DNA of 8,813 nt from Eubacteriales Family XIII. Incertae Sedis bacterium (GCA_031255695.1 JAIRSA010000180.1:1-8813), one strand, 5' to 3'. Counted from the first letter of the stretch, positions 1-6,686 are shown. Program-made: numbers and translations. The notes: a model not told the origin generated them from the letters alone.

Positions 1-3000
1 TGACGTCCTGCGCCGCAAGCCATCCAAGCGCGCTATCCACCGCCGCTTTGACTGCCGGCTGCTCATAATGGGGGGCCAGGGCCTGGATCGCCATGGCGGT
101 AATATCCACGGCCGGCACCTGCCCGGCCAAGGCCCAGCCGGCGCCCGCTTTGTTGTTTACAATGTGATCCACCAATGCCTGCGCGCCCGTCTGTGTGTCG
201 GCTTGCACGCCCATCTGAGCGTCAGCCCGTGTGTCAGCTTGCGCGCCCGCCTGCGCATCTGCCTGCACACTCGCCTGCGCGTCTGCCTGTCTGCCCGCCT
301 GTGCACCCGTCTGCACGTCAGCCTGCGCGTCTGCCTGCACACCCGTCTGCGCGTATCCCCCTGAATCAACGGCCAGCAGGGCGTAGATCGCGCCGTTTAT
401 GCCCTGTTTCGTCACCCACGCCATATCGGACAGCAAGGGGGCGACAAGGTCCTTCCCGCCAACAGATGCCGCGTCGATGCCGAGGGATGTCAGTGCGAGG
501 ATCAGCCGCGAGTTCTCCGTCGACTTGTCCGCGTCGAGCTTGGCCTCCCTGCCCGCGATCGCCGCAAGCACACGGCTGTAATAGCCGTCATAGTATACCG
601 TGTCCGTGTATCCGCTGCGCGCCAGCGCGATGATCGTCCATTCCCCGCCTATGTCCGCAAATGTCGGGGCGCTTACGGCCGCCTTCAGATATCCGAGCGC
701 ACCGCCCCGCGCTTCGGCTGCATCGGCAGGCTGCTGCGGCGCCGGGCCTGTGGCGGGGAATGCCACCGTGACCGTCCCGCTGCCGGCGGCGTTTTCGCCC
801 CGCAGCCCGTCAACGGTGAAGAAATCGGCCGCCACGCCCTCGAAGGTATAGCCGGGCCTGGCCGCCAAGGTGATGGTAGCCGTATATGCCGTGTCTGCGG
901 CGAAGCTGCCGCCCGCAGGTATCGCCGGGCTCCACGCCACGGTCCCTGTGTACTGTGCCGTCACCATGGATATTGGCGCAGTTTTCCCGTAAGCCGGAGA
1001 GCCTATCCCCGGTATGGCGGATATGCTGACAGGCGCGTCGGCGGGGGCGCCCCCCTCCACGACATTCACCACGATGAATGGCGGGACAATAAGGGCGTCA
1101 TTGTCGCTTTCAAATCCCTGCGCCGTGAGGCGGTACACGCCTGCCTCATCGAAGGAAAGCGTAATCCCGGCAGCGCTCCGGACATCCCCAAGTATATTGC
1201 CCTCGTCCCCGGCGGCAAACACCTGCAGCATGCCCTCGCCTTCATTATAAATGTCTTCGGGAGGCGGGCTCGCATACCCGCCCATATACATAAAGCCCTT
1301 GATTTTCAAGGTGAATTCCTCGCCTTGATCTACCGTCAGGCTGTCCACGGCATTGCCCGCGGCGTCGGCGAACCACGTGAGGTAGTCCATCCAGGACGCG
1401 TCTTCATAATAGAAGAAGTCTATCACGTCGCCTTCGGAAACCGGCGCCTCGTTTACGGTGTAACCGGCGCCGCTGATCATGGGGTAGGCATGATTGATCG
1501 CAAAGCCCGAATATTTCCCGGTCTCATTGTTCCCGAAAAAGGCCTGCGGGCTTCCGCCGTTCATTGTCAAATAGCCCGCTGCGGTCTCCGCCGTGAACGC
1601 GGCCCCATATCTGGCGGCGTGCGCGGCGACCAGGGCGTCCAGAGCGGTTATCGTGCCCGGAGGGACGGCAGCTGCGTTTGAGAAGCCGTACTGCGCGGCC
1701 AGGCCTTCCGCCACCGCCAGATTTTCGCTTGTGTACAGAAATTCGAAGCCGCTTTGCGCGCGCAGCTTGACCGTGATCCCTGCCAGCGCGCGCGTGGCGG
1801 GGAAAACCGCCGTGACTTCGCCGCTGCCGGCGGCATTGCTGACCGTCGCCGCGCCGTCGACCTTGAAGAAATCTGCGGGCACCCCGTCAAATGTATACCC
1901 GTCCCTGGCTGTCAGCGCAATCGTCGCCGTATATGCCACCTCGGCGGCAAAGCTGCCGTTTGGCGGCAATGCCGGCGCCCATGACACAGTCCCCGTGTAC
2001 TGCGGCGTAGAGACTGCCGTCTGCGCGGGCGCGCCTGTGGCCGGCGCGGACAGGCCTATCGCGTCTATATCTACGGCTGTATCGGCAGCCTCGGCGCCCT
2101 GCCATTTGAGGATGGGATAGCCGCCGTTCACCGGGGTGGGCAGATCGCTGCCGAACTGGCTTCCCAAAGCCTCCAAGACGTCCGCGCCTTTCAGCTCAGC
2201 CGCGGTCTTGGAAACGGCGCTGTCCTCTGCGTGCGCGTTGGAGCCGATGCCGTTCGCCGCCGCCGTGTCTAGATAGTACGTGTTGAATACGGCCTTGTAG
2301 GCGCCGGACTTGCCGCCCGCGATGGCGCCGCTGGTGGCAGAAGCCCCTCCCGGCTTGGATATCGCCCCGGCATTGTAGCTGTTTCTAACTGCCGCCGCAG
2401 AATCCGCGCTGGTGTTCTTCAGCAGCCCGACAATACCGCCGATGTCTGTCTTGCCCGCCACTGCCCCAGTATTATAGGAATTTTCGATCGCATTGGCGGA
2501 GCCTCCGGCGATCCCGCCTGTACGGGACGCGCTGCTTGATGCGGCATCCGCGCCCGTTATGGCGCCGGCATTGTAGCAGCCGCTTATCGGGATTGCGCTG
2601 TCGCCGGCGATCCCGCCGACATTGCCCAGACCGCTGACCGCGCCCTCGTTGCCGCAGTTGCGCACGCTGACGCCGTAAGCGCCGTCGCCGACAATCCCGC
2701 CGATGTATGAGTTTGTCTCGCCGCCATTGACCGTGCCGTAATTCGTGCAGTATTCGATCAGGCCTGCCTCTTTTGAATAGCCGTGGTTCCCTATGCTGCC
2801 CGCAATGCCGCCTATGAAGGCGTTGGCCCCGGACCTGCCTGTGCTTACATCGACATAATTGGCACAATTGCTGATGGTCGAGCCGGTCGCGGGGGCAGGG
2901 GTCAGCGAGGACGTCGAGCCGCCGCCGTATGCTATCCCCGCGATGCCGCCTGAGTATTGCCCGCCGAAAACGCTGCCCGCGACCGTCAGGTTCTTGACGG

Positions 3001-5275
3001 TGCCGGCAAAGACGCAGCCGAACAGCCCCGAGCCGTTCGCGCCCGTGGTGATGGAGAGCCCCCTTATGGCGTGGCCATTGCCGTCGAAGGTGCCCGCATA
3101 GCCATAAGGGACGCCCCAGTAACTGCTCTGATCATTGACATAAGTCCCTATCGGCAGCCATTCGCATCCGCCGAGGTCGATGTCGCTGCGCAGTATCGCC
3201 GATATATTGCTGCTTGTGGAATTATTGGCGATGTTGGCTGCATTGCTGCCGCTGCCGAGCTTGAGCTGGCTGTTGGCCTTGTCCCTGAACCACGCCAGTT
3301 CCTCGGCGTCGAAGATCTGGTACACCCCGTCGACGAGCGCCGGTTCCGACTTGGACTCGCCGTCCCACGCCGTGATGCCTTCCAATAGCGTGATCTGTAT
3401 GCTTTCGTCGCTGCCGCCGATCGTGGCCGTGCCGGTCTGGGTGACATAGCCCTTGCACTTGACAGTATAGCTGTAGGTGTTGCCGACATATAGATTATAG
3501 CTATTGGCGGATGCCGGCGCCTGGACGCCGTCCGCAGGATGCGTGACAGTGACAATGGCTTCGGGGACATTTACGGCAAAGGTGACATTGTGCTTCTCCG
3601 ACTCGGCCAAAACCTTTGTCACGGTGCCGGCCCCGTCGCCCTTCGCCACCGTGACGGTGCCTGTCTGCCCTATAAACCCGAACCTGTCCACCGCATATGT
3701 ATAGGCCCCCATCGGGAGTTCGAAGCTCGCGGAGCCGCCGGCCGCCGATTTTGACTGCTCATAGCCCTCTTCAGTGATCGAAACGGTGGCGTCCTGCGGG
3801 CTTACGGAAAATTCCACCGGATACAGCCTTCTCTCCAGCTCGATCACCATGTTCACGTCGCTGTAGCTGATGTCAATGGCACCGGCCTGCCGCACGTAGT
3901 CCCCGCCATCCTCGGACACGGCGTATTCGTAGCTTCCACGGGGCAGCGCCTTGAATGTGTATACGCCTCCTGCGCTGGAATCCGGGGCGATCGCGGGGCC
4001 GCCGCCGGGGCCGAATGAGACCTCCGCGCCCGCAGGCTTCGCCGTCAACGACACGCCGTACTCGGCGCTGGGATTCTGCCATTTGAGGACGGGGTAGCCG
4101 CCATTTATCTGGGGCGCCAGATCATTGTCGAACGCGCCGCCCAGATCGGCGGCCATGGCCTTCAGCTCGGCTTCCGTCTTAGCTGTGCCGAAGTTGGCGC
4201 TTGAAACGATGGAGCTGTCCAGATAGTAGGAGTTCGTCACATTGGAGGCTGTGCCCGTGACGCTTATCCCGCCGCCGCGGCCGGCGTAGCCGCCCTCGTT
4301 CACAGTGCCTATATTATACGAATTGGCAATGGTCCCTGAATTGGCGCCCGCTATGCCGCCGGACCGGTAAGCCATGCCTATCTTGCCGGCATTGTAGCAG
4401 GAGGCGATTGTGCCGCCGATGCCGTTGAATCCGGCAATGCCCGCGTTGAATCCATTGTAATTGTCGTTGTTGCCGTTCTTGACCTCGGCCTTGTTGAACG
4501 AAAACGATACGGTCCCGGTGTTGGCGCCGACAATGCCGCCTGTGCCGGCGGAAGAGCCGTCAGCCGCCTCAGTCTGCGTCACTGCCGCGCTGATGTTCGC
4601 GCAGGCGGTGACGGTCCCGCTGTTTATGCCGGCAATGCCGCCTAGGTTGGTCTGTTTGGCGAGCGTCGCCACTTCAGAATCCTCGACGGCTATCCCGGAA
4701 ATCGTCCCCGCGTTGCTGCCCGCCACCAATCCAAGATGGCCTGCCCCTACGACCGAAGAATCGGATATGGTGAGGTTTTTCACCGTGCCGCCCGCGCCGA
4801 TATATCCAAACAGGCCCCTATAGCTGTCGTTTGTGACGGACAGGCGGCTGATTTTATGGCAGCCGCCGTCAAATGTCCCGCTAAAGCTGTTGCCCGGCGT
4901 TGACCCAATGGGGGTCCATTCTGGTATCGGGCCCAAATCGATATCGGCCGCAAGTTTCGCGGATACGTCCGGCCTGCCGCCGTTGACCTCCTCCGCCAGC
5001 CATACGAGATGGGCCGCCGTCCCAATCTGATAGACGCCCGATTCATTTGCGGGCTCGTCCGCCGCGAGCCGGTAAAGGCCCCATGAAGGCCCGGCCTCTT
5101 CCCCTTGGCCGCCCTCTACTGCCGGCGAAGGCCCGGCCGCCTCGTTCTGATAGCTGGCTGAGCCTGGCGAGGGCCCGTCCGCAAATACACCCGCCAATGG
5201 CAAGTTTGAAGCGGATCCCAGCACCATGATGACTGCCAGGATAATAGAAAGAAATCCTTTCCCTTTCTGTCGCAT
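1..5275 (-). CDS. Giant secreted mosaic surface protein (GLUG repeats, DUF4430-like domain, alpha-toroid), C-terminus off the left edge
   Basis: A single frame runs 1758 codons from the ATG at 5275 to the window edge with no stop. AAGGAGG sits 8 nt upstream. Residues 1-32 are a signal peptide (basic start, hydrophobic core SIILAVIMVLG, likely cleavage after VFA). Then follow a GLUG block (about 80-398; GGIAG.NSGT-type units), three PEGA-like beta modules (about 400-632), a second GLUG block (about 648-1057), a YTGTV beta module (about 1079-1160), a DUF4430/transcobalamin-C-like domain (about 1161-1293; GYTVNEAPVSEGDVIDFFYY), an Ig-like domain (to about 1405), a second YTGTV module (about 1429-1511), and a prenyltransferase/squalene-oxidase-like alpha-toroid (from about 1519; DITAMAIQALAPHY, AVDSALGWLAAQ). 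The toroid holds a tetrapeptide repeat. Relatives often end in SLH or sortase anchors; here that end is missing. I infer an exported wall-associated protein involved in adhesion or ligand binding. The toroid plus DUF4430 pair recalls vitamin B12 carriers, but B12 binding is unproven. Confidence 0.9.
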   Translation of the reverse strand, partial: MRQKGKGFLSIILAVIMVLGSASNLPLAGVFADGPSPGSASYQNEAAGPSPAVEGGQGEEAGPSWGLYRLAADEPANESGVYQIGTAAHLVWLAEEVNGGRPDVSAKLAADIDLGPIPEWTPIGSTPGNSFSGTFDGGCHKISRLSVTNDSYRGLFGYIGAGGTVKNLTISDSSVVGAGHLGLVAGSNAGTISGIAVEDSEVATLAKQTNLGGIAGINSGTVTACANISAAVTQTEAADGSSAGTGGIVGANTGTVSFSFNKAEVKNGNNDNYNGFNAGIAGFNGIGGTIASCYNAGKIGMAYRSGGIAGANSGTIANSYNIGTVNEGGYAGRGGGISVTGTASNVTNSYYLDSSIVSSANFGTAKTEAELKAMAADLGGAFDNDLAPQINGGYPVLKWQNPSAEYGVSLTAKPAGAEVSFGPGGGPAIAPDSSAGGVYTFKALPRGSYEYAVSEDGGDYVRQAGAIDISYSDVNMVIELERRLYPVEFSVSPQDATVSITEEGYEQSKSAAGGSASFELPMGAYTYAVDRFGFIGQTGTVTVAKGDGAGTVTKVLAESEKHNVTFAVNVPEAIVTVTHPADGVQAPASANSYNLYVGNTYSYTVKCKGYVTQTGTATIGGSDESIQITLLEGITAWDGESKSEPALVDGVYQIFDAEELAWFRDKANSQLKLGSGSNAANIANNSTSSNISAILRSDIDLGGCEWLPIGTYVNDQSSYWGVPYGYAGTFDGNGHAIRGLSITTGANGSGLFGCVFAGTVKNLTVAGSVFGGQYSGGIAGIAYGGGSTSSLTPAPATGSTISNCANYVDVSTGRSGANAFIGGIAGSIGNHGYSKEAGLIEYCTNYGTVNGGETNSYIGGIVGDGAYGVSVRNCGNEGAVSGLGNVGGIAGDSAIPISGCYNAGAITGADAASSSASRTGGIAGGSANAIENSYNTGAVAGKTDIGGIVGLLKNTSADSAAAVRNSYNAGAISKPGGASATSGAIAGGKSGAYKAVFNTYYLDTAAANGIGSNAHAEDSAVSKTAAELKGADVLEALGSQFGSDLPTPVNGGYPILKWQGAEAADTAVDIDAIGLSAPATGAPAQTAVSTPQYTGTVSWAPALPPNGSFAAEVAYTATIALTARDGYTFDGVPADFFKVDGAATVSNAAGSGEVTAVFPATRALAGITVKLRAQSGFEFLYTSENLAVAEGLAAQYGFSNAAAVPPGTITALDALVAAHAARYGAAFTAETAAGYLTMNGGSPQAFFGNNETGKYSGFAINHAYPMISGAGYTVNEAPVSEGDVIDFFYYEDASWMDYLTWFADAAGNAVDSLTVDQGEEFTLKIKGFMYMGGYASPPPEDIYNEGEGMLQVFAAGDEGNILGDVRSAAGITLSFDEAGVYRLTAQGFESDNDALIVPPFIVVNVVEGGAPADAPVSISAIPGIGSPAYGKTAPISMVTAQYTGTVAWSPAIPAGGSFAADTAYTATITLAARPGYTFEGVAADFFTVDGLRGENAAGSGTVTVAFPATGPAPQQPADAAEARGGALGYLKAAVSAPTFADIGGEWTIIALARSGYTDTVYYDGYYSRVLAAIAGREAKLDADKSTENSRLILALTSLGIDAASVGGKDLVAPLLSDMAWVTKQGINGAIYALLAVDSGGYAQTGVQADAQADVQTGAQAGRQADAQASVQADAQAGAQADTRADAQMGVQADTQTGAQALVDHIVNNKAGAGWALAGQVPAVDITAMAIQALAPHYEQPAVKAAVDSALGWLAAQDV
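182..349 (-). repeat. 14-unit 12-bp tandem repeat coding Q-x-x-x tetrapeptides
   Basis: Fourteen in-frame 12-bp units encode tetrapeptides such as QTGV, QADA, QADV, QTGA and QAGR (residues about 1643-1698 of the surface protein). Position 1 is Gln in 13 units and Arg in one. Position 2 is mostly Ala or Thr, position 3 Asp, Gly or Ser, and position 4 is small or variable. The array interrupts the alpha-toroid between LLAVDSGGYA and ALVDHIVNNK, where relatives usually have a short loop. It is an array expected to vary in copy number by slippage; any length change in whole units keeps the frame. Units are not identical at DNA level, so the array is not freshly expanded. Confidence 0.9.
2107..3335 (-). 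repeat. GLUG repeat block 2 of the surface protein
   Basis: Residues about 648-1057 repeat the design of block 1: lead-in GVYQIFDAEELAWFRDKAN, DIDLGGCEWLPIG, TFDGNGHAIRGLSI, several GGIAG/GGIVG units with SYNAGAI-type turns, then TYYLD, AELK and GGYPILKWQ. It has more units than block 1. Confidence 0.8.
3382..4078 (-). repeat. Three tandem PEGA-like beta modules
   Basis: Residues about 400-632 contain three successive modules of about 70 residues with the pattern V(S/T)F.V.P..A.V.(I/V)...G, a hydrophilic loop, then Y.Y.V...GY...TGT.T(V/I). This resembles PEGA or carboxypeptidase-regulatory-like beta sandwiches that act as spacers in exported proteins. They link the two GLUG blocks. The family name is a pattern-based judgement. 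Confidence 0.55.
4084..5038 (-). repeat. GLUG repeat block 1 of the surface protein
   Basis: Residues about 80-398 open with the typical lead-in GVYQIGTAAHLVWLAEEVN and a DIDLG...W.PIG segment. Several units follow of the form GGIAG.N.GT(V/I)..S(Y/F)N.G.V. The block closes with the standard tail, NSYYLD, an AELK segment, and GGYPVLKWQ. GLUG blocks form right-handed beta-helix-like folds in exported proteins. The same order recurs in block 2, so the pair arose by duplication or shuffling of a whole module. Confidence 0.8.
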
Positions 5276-5283
5276 TGCATTTT

Positions 5284-5290
5284 CCTCCTT
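5284..5290 (-). promoter_or_regulatory. Ribosome binding site AAGGAGG of the surface protein gene
   Basis: AAGGAGG on the minus strand lies 8 nt before the ATG at 5275. It decides the start: the other nearby ATG (5280) is in a different frame and too close. Confidence 0.85.
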
Positions 5291-5327
5291 CATTTTACTA
5301 TATACTGTTCTCCGGCCAGGCAACTGT

Positions 5328-5353
5328 ATGTTGGATTATGGATATTCCAACAT
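5328..5353 (-). promoter_or_regulatory. Perfect 8-bp stem-loop/operator dyad upstream of the surface protein gene
   Basis: ATGTTGGA (5328-5335) and TCCAACAT (5346-5353) are perfect inverted repeats separated by 10 nt, about 50 nt upstream of the start codon. No T-run follows, so a terminator is unlikely. A weak promoter candidate (minus strand, TTGCCT at 5318-5323 and TATAGT at 5297-5302, only 15 bp apart) lies immediately downstream, so the dyad could be an operator or an mRNA stem. The dyad itself is clear; the role is inferred. Confidence 0.55.
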
Positions 5354-5361
5354 CCCGCCGC

Positions 5362-5409
5362 AAACAAATAACGCGCCAATACCTATCTACTCCTCGGTTT
5401 TAGCGCGTT
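5362..5409 (-). repeat. 7-bp stem AACGCGC/GCGCGTT followed by TTATTTGTTT
   Basis: On the minus strand AACGCGC (5409-5403) pairs perfectly with GCGCGTT (5376-5370) around a 26-nt loop. The T-rich TTATTTGTTT (5371-5362) overlaps the base of the stem. The same ten bases occur at 5429-5420 after the preceding stem. The element could be a second terminator, an anti-terminator partner, or a separate small structured leader. Confidence 0.5.
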
Positions 5410-5420
5410 TATGGGTTTAA

Positions 5421-5460
5421 ACAAATAAAACCGCTACTCGTTCGCGGAAGTAGCATCGGT
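5421..5460 (-). terminator. Terminator-like stem ending the structured RNA
   Basis: On the minus strand GCTACT (5454-5449) pairs with AGTAGC (5438-5433) around a 10-nt loop. The outer bases ACC/GGT can extend the stem past an internal mismatch. The 3' side runs into TTTTATTTGTTT (5430-5419). This is a good intrinsic terminator shape, though the U-tract is broken by A and G. Confidence 0.65.
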
Positions 5461-5727
5461 TCAGTTCGCCATGTATCTGACTTATCCCGCCGCCTCCCAA
5501 AGGGAGCCGGGCGGGCTTCACAGTGACCCGTTCGTGGGGCTTCACACCCCGTTCCATGTTGCCGTCGCGCCTTACGACGGCTTGCGAAGAAGCGTATTAA
5601 ATTTTCACGTTCAGTATTTCATTGCCCAACAATCCCGCTACCGCAGGCCCATGCCGCTCAGGCCGCCGCCGCAAGCCGGATATGTCGAATAATGCTGCCG
5701 GCATAACTATGCCGTCCGTGCAGCTCT
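5421..5727 (-). ncRNA. Putative structured non-coding RNA, about 300 nt, class not identified
   Basis: A near-consensus promoter lies just upstream (5734-5762), placing the 5' end near 5727. The minus strand then shows a 5' hairpin (GCTGC 5724-5720 with GCAGC 5698-5694, enclosing GGCAT/ATGCC), a perfect 7-bp stem GCCGTCG/CGACGGC (5581-5575 with 5567-5561), a GGGG/CCCC hairpin (5550-5547 with 5539-5536), a second small hairpin (5530-5527 with 5515-5512), a stem CTCCC-TTT-GGGAG (5506-5494) that can extend to GCC-rich arms (5515-5486), and a terminal 6-bp stem with U-rich tail. The two small hairpins share the loop motif TGTGAAG followed by CCC. No reading frame fits this density of stems. Size, layout and phylum make the raiA/SAR class worth testing, but I cannot confirm it. 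It could also be a long 5' leader of the surface gene. Confidence 0.6.
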
Positions 5728-5733
5728 TAGACT

Positions 5734-5762
5734 AGTATATATCCCCAAAACAGCCAAGTCAA
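5734..5762 (-). promoter_or_regulatory. Sigma-A-type promoter TTGACT-17-TATACT, minus strand
   Basis: On the minus strand TTGACT (5762-5757) is followed after exactly 17 bp by TATACT (5739-5734). It points away from the XRE operon, toward the structured RNA and the surface protein gene. The nearest coding start downstream is about 460 nt away, which supports a non-coding transcript or very long leader. Confidence 0.75.
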
Positions 5763-5881
5763 CACAAATCATTTTTTGATGTACATTTGACAAAACAGCG
5801 GTGGATTTCAGGCGGCCGTCAGCTGGGCGGCAGCCGCGTAGCTATGGGCCGTAAGGCGGCGTGGAATTTATTTGTGATTTT

Positions 5882-5922
5882 TTGTAATATATAATTGACT
5901 TTTAGATTTATATATATTACAA
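5882..5922 (+). promoter_or_regulatory. Perfect 12-bp inverted repeat operator around the XRE promoter
   Basis: TTGTAATATATA (5882-5893) and TATATATTACAA (5911-5922) are exact reverse complements separated by 17 bp. The left arm lies immediately upstream of the -35 and the right arm covers most of the -10. Binding here would block RNA polymerase. The natural candidate is the XRE protein encoded directly downstream (autorepression, inferred). Confidence 0.7.
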
Positions 5923-5923
5923 T
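5895..5923 (+). promoter_or_regulatory. Sigma-A-type promoter TTGACT-17-TACAAT for the XRE operon
   Basis: TTGACT (5895-5900) and TACAAT (5918-5923) are separated by 17 bp. The start codon follows about 20 nt downstream, giving a very short leader that holds the GAGGTG ribosome binding site (5931-5936). Confidence 0.75.
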
Positions 5924-5942
5924 AGTTCATGAGGTGTATGCA

Positions 5943-6158
5943 ATGGCAAAAAATCTTAGGCTAAAATCCGCGAGGGCGGCAAAGGACATGACGCAGAAGG
6001 ATCTGGCGGAAGCGGTGGCCGCGACGCGCCAGACCATCAACGCTATAGAACAGGGCGAATACAACCCGTCGATTCGCCTGTGTGTGGCGATCTGCAAAGC
6101 CCTGGGCAAAACTTTGGACGAGTTGTTTTGGGAGGATGGCAATGATGTCAGTAAATGA
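5943..6158 (+). CDS. Small XRE-family (Cro/C1-type HTH) transcriptional regulator
   Basis: The product is a 71-aa DNA-binding protein made almost only of one helix-turn-helix. MTQKDLAEAVAATRQTINAIEQG (residues 16-38, written here as one segment) carries the scaffold helix, the recognition helix (about 28-36) and the conserved E36-x-G38-x-Y-x-P42-S. L58-DELFW marks the last helix. It belongs by pattern to the short regulators often found next to a small membrane protein. The start at 5943 is chosen because GAGGTG lies 6 nt upstream; a longer in-frame version from 5895 would begin inside the -35 element. The last 17 nt overlap the next gene, so the two are translationally coupled. The inverted repeat on its promoter suggests autorepression. 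The inducing signal is unknown. Confidence 0.9.
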   Translation: MAKNLRLKSARAAKDMTQKDLAEAVAATRQTINAIEQGEYNPSIRLCVAICKALGKTLDELFWEDGNDVSK

Positions 6159-6585
6159 AAAGAATTCATGGCAGTTTGACGAGCGCCAAGAGGGCCTTCG
6201 CGGGCAGGCCTTCCGGCATGGCTATATAGCCGCGATCATCGTGATTATCGTGAGGATGGTTTTGGCCTCATCGGGGATCGTCTGGGCGGAAGCGTTCACG
6301 CAGGAGCTGATCTGGCTTTTCGTCCTTGTAACCGTCGTATCCTGCGAGCTGCATCTGCGGGGCGCCTATTTTGGGCGGGCGATGATGCGCAAGTTCTTCA
6401 TGTGCATTTGGTGCATATGCACTTCGATAACGCTGGCCCTGCCCATTATAGATCTATGCAGCGGCGAGCCCGCCATACAGAACGGCATGCTTACGCAAAA
6501 CGGCGGCATGATAGCTATAGGGCTTTTGATGGCCGCAAATGCCGCATGCGCCCTCGCCCGACACCTGCGCCACCCGGAAAGATAA
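6142..6585 (+). CDS. Four-helix small membrane protein with N-terminal DERQ motif (DUF6773-like)
   Basis: The product is 147 aa. A cytosolic start containing F12-DERQE17 is followed by four predicted membrane segments at about 27-48, 54-72, 85-105 and 121-139, and a basic tail (RHLRHPER). The DERQ motif plus four helices is typical of small membrane proteins encoded after short XRE regulators in Firmicutes; I link it to DUF6773-like proteins with moderate confidence. Start ATG 6142 is preferred because GGGAGG (6130-6135) lies 6 nt upstream; ATG 6145 is also possible, and 6136 abuts the ribosome binding site. It overlaps the XRE gene by 17 nt and is co-transcribed. No catalytic residues are evident. 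A sensor or partner role for the regulator is inference only. TM3 is Cys-rich (FFMCIWCIC). Confidence 0.8.
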   Translation: MMSVNEKNSWQFDERQEGLRGQAFRHGYIAAIIVIIVRMVLASSGIVWAEAFTQELIWLFVLVTVVSCELHLRGAYFGRAMMRKFFMCIWCICTSITLALPIIDLCSGEPAIQNGMLTQNGGMIAIGLLMAANAACALARHLRHPER

Positions 6586-6620
6586 TGGCTTCGAGGCGCA
6601 TAATATGGACATTATACACC

Positions 6621-6650
6621 GTCTAAATATTAAGCTGTCTAAATATTAAG
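6621..6650 (+). repeat. Tandem 14-bp direct repeat upstream of the Abi promoter
   Basis: GTCTAAATATTAAG occurs twice (6621-6634 and 6637-6650), 16 bp start to start, ending 1 bp before the -35 element. Paired identical sites at this position are typical of regulator binding sites. The regulator is unknown, and no gene for an obvious candidate lies in the Abi unit. Confidence 0.75.
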
Positions 6651-6651
6651 T

Positions 6652-6680
6652 TTGACATTTTATAATTTGTTGCATACAAT
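6652..6680 (+). promoter_or_regulatory. Consensus promoter TTGACA-17-TACAAT for the Abi unit
   Basis: TTGACA (6652-6657) matches the consensus fully and TACAAT (6675-6680) follows after 17 bp. Transcription should start near 6687, just before the GGCCCCCCC strand of the folded leader. Confidence 0.8.
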
Positions 6681-6686
6681 AGTATC

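Noticed and set aside
182..349. Possible CRISPR array
   Set aside because: The 12-bp units are contiguous, have no spacers, and keep the reading frame of the surface protein.
68..369. Open frames on both strands rich in Arg, Leu, Cys and Pro with a short period
   Set aside because: They are shadows of the 12-bp repeat of the minus-strand surface protein; the periodicity comes from that repeat.
2472..2867. Arg/Cys-rich open frame on the minus strand
   Set aside because: It is out of frame with the GLUG block, which gives well-formed family motifs over the same bases.
5400..5600. IS200/IS605 right end with omega-RNA-like GAAGCCC hairpins
   Set aside because: The hairpin style is suggestive, but no transposase or TnpB frame, even decayed, is seen next to it, and a dedicated promoter precedes it.
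5471..5692. 73-codon open frame on the plus strand
   Set aside because: It has no ribosome binding site and lies antisense to the hairpin-rich RNA; composition follows the stems.
5276..5730. Cobalamin or cyclic-di-GMP riboswitch controlling the surface protein
   Set aside because: I could not find the B12-box or the conserved GEMM core motifs by eye; a covariance-model search would decide.
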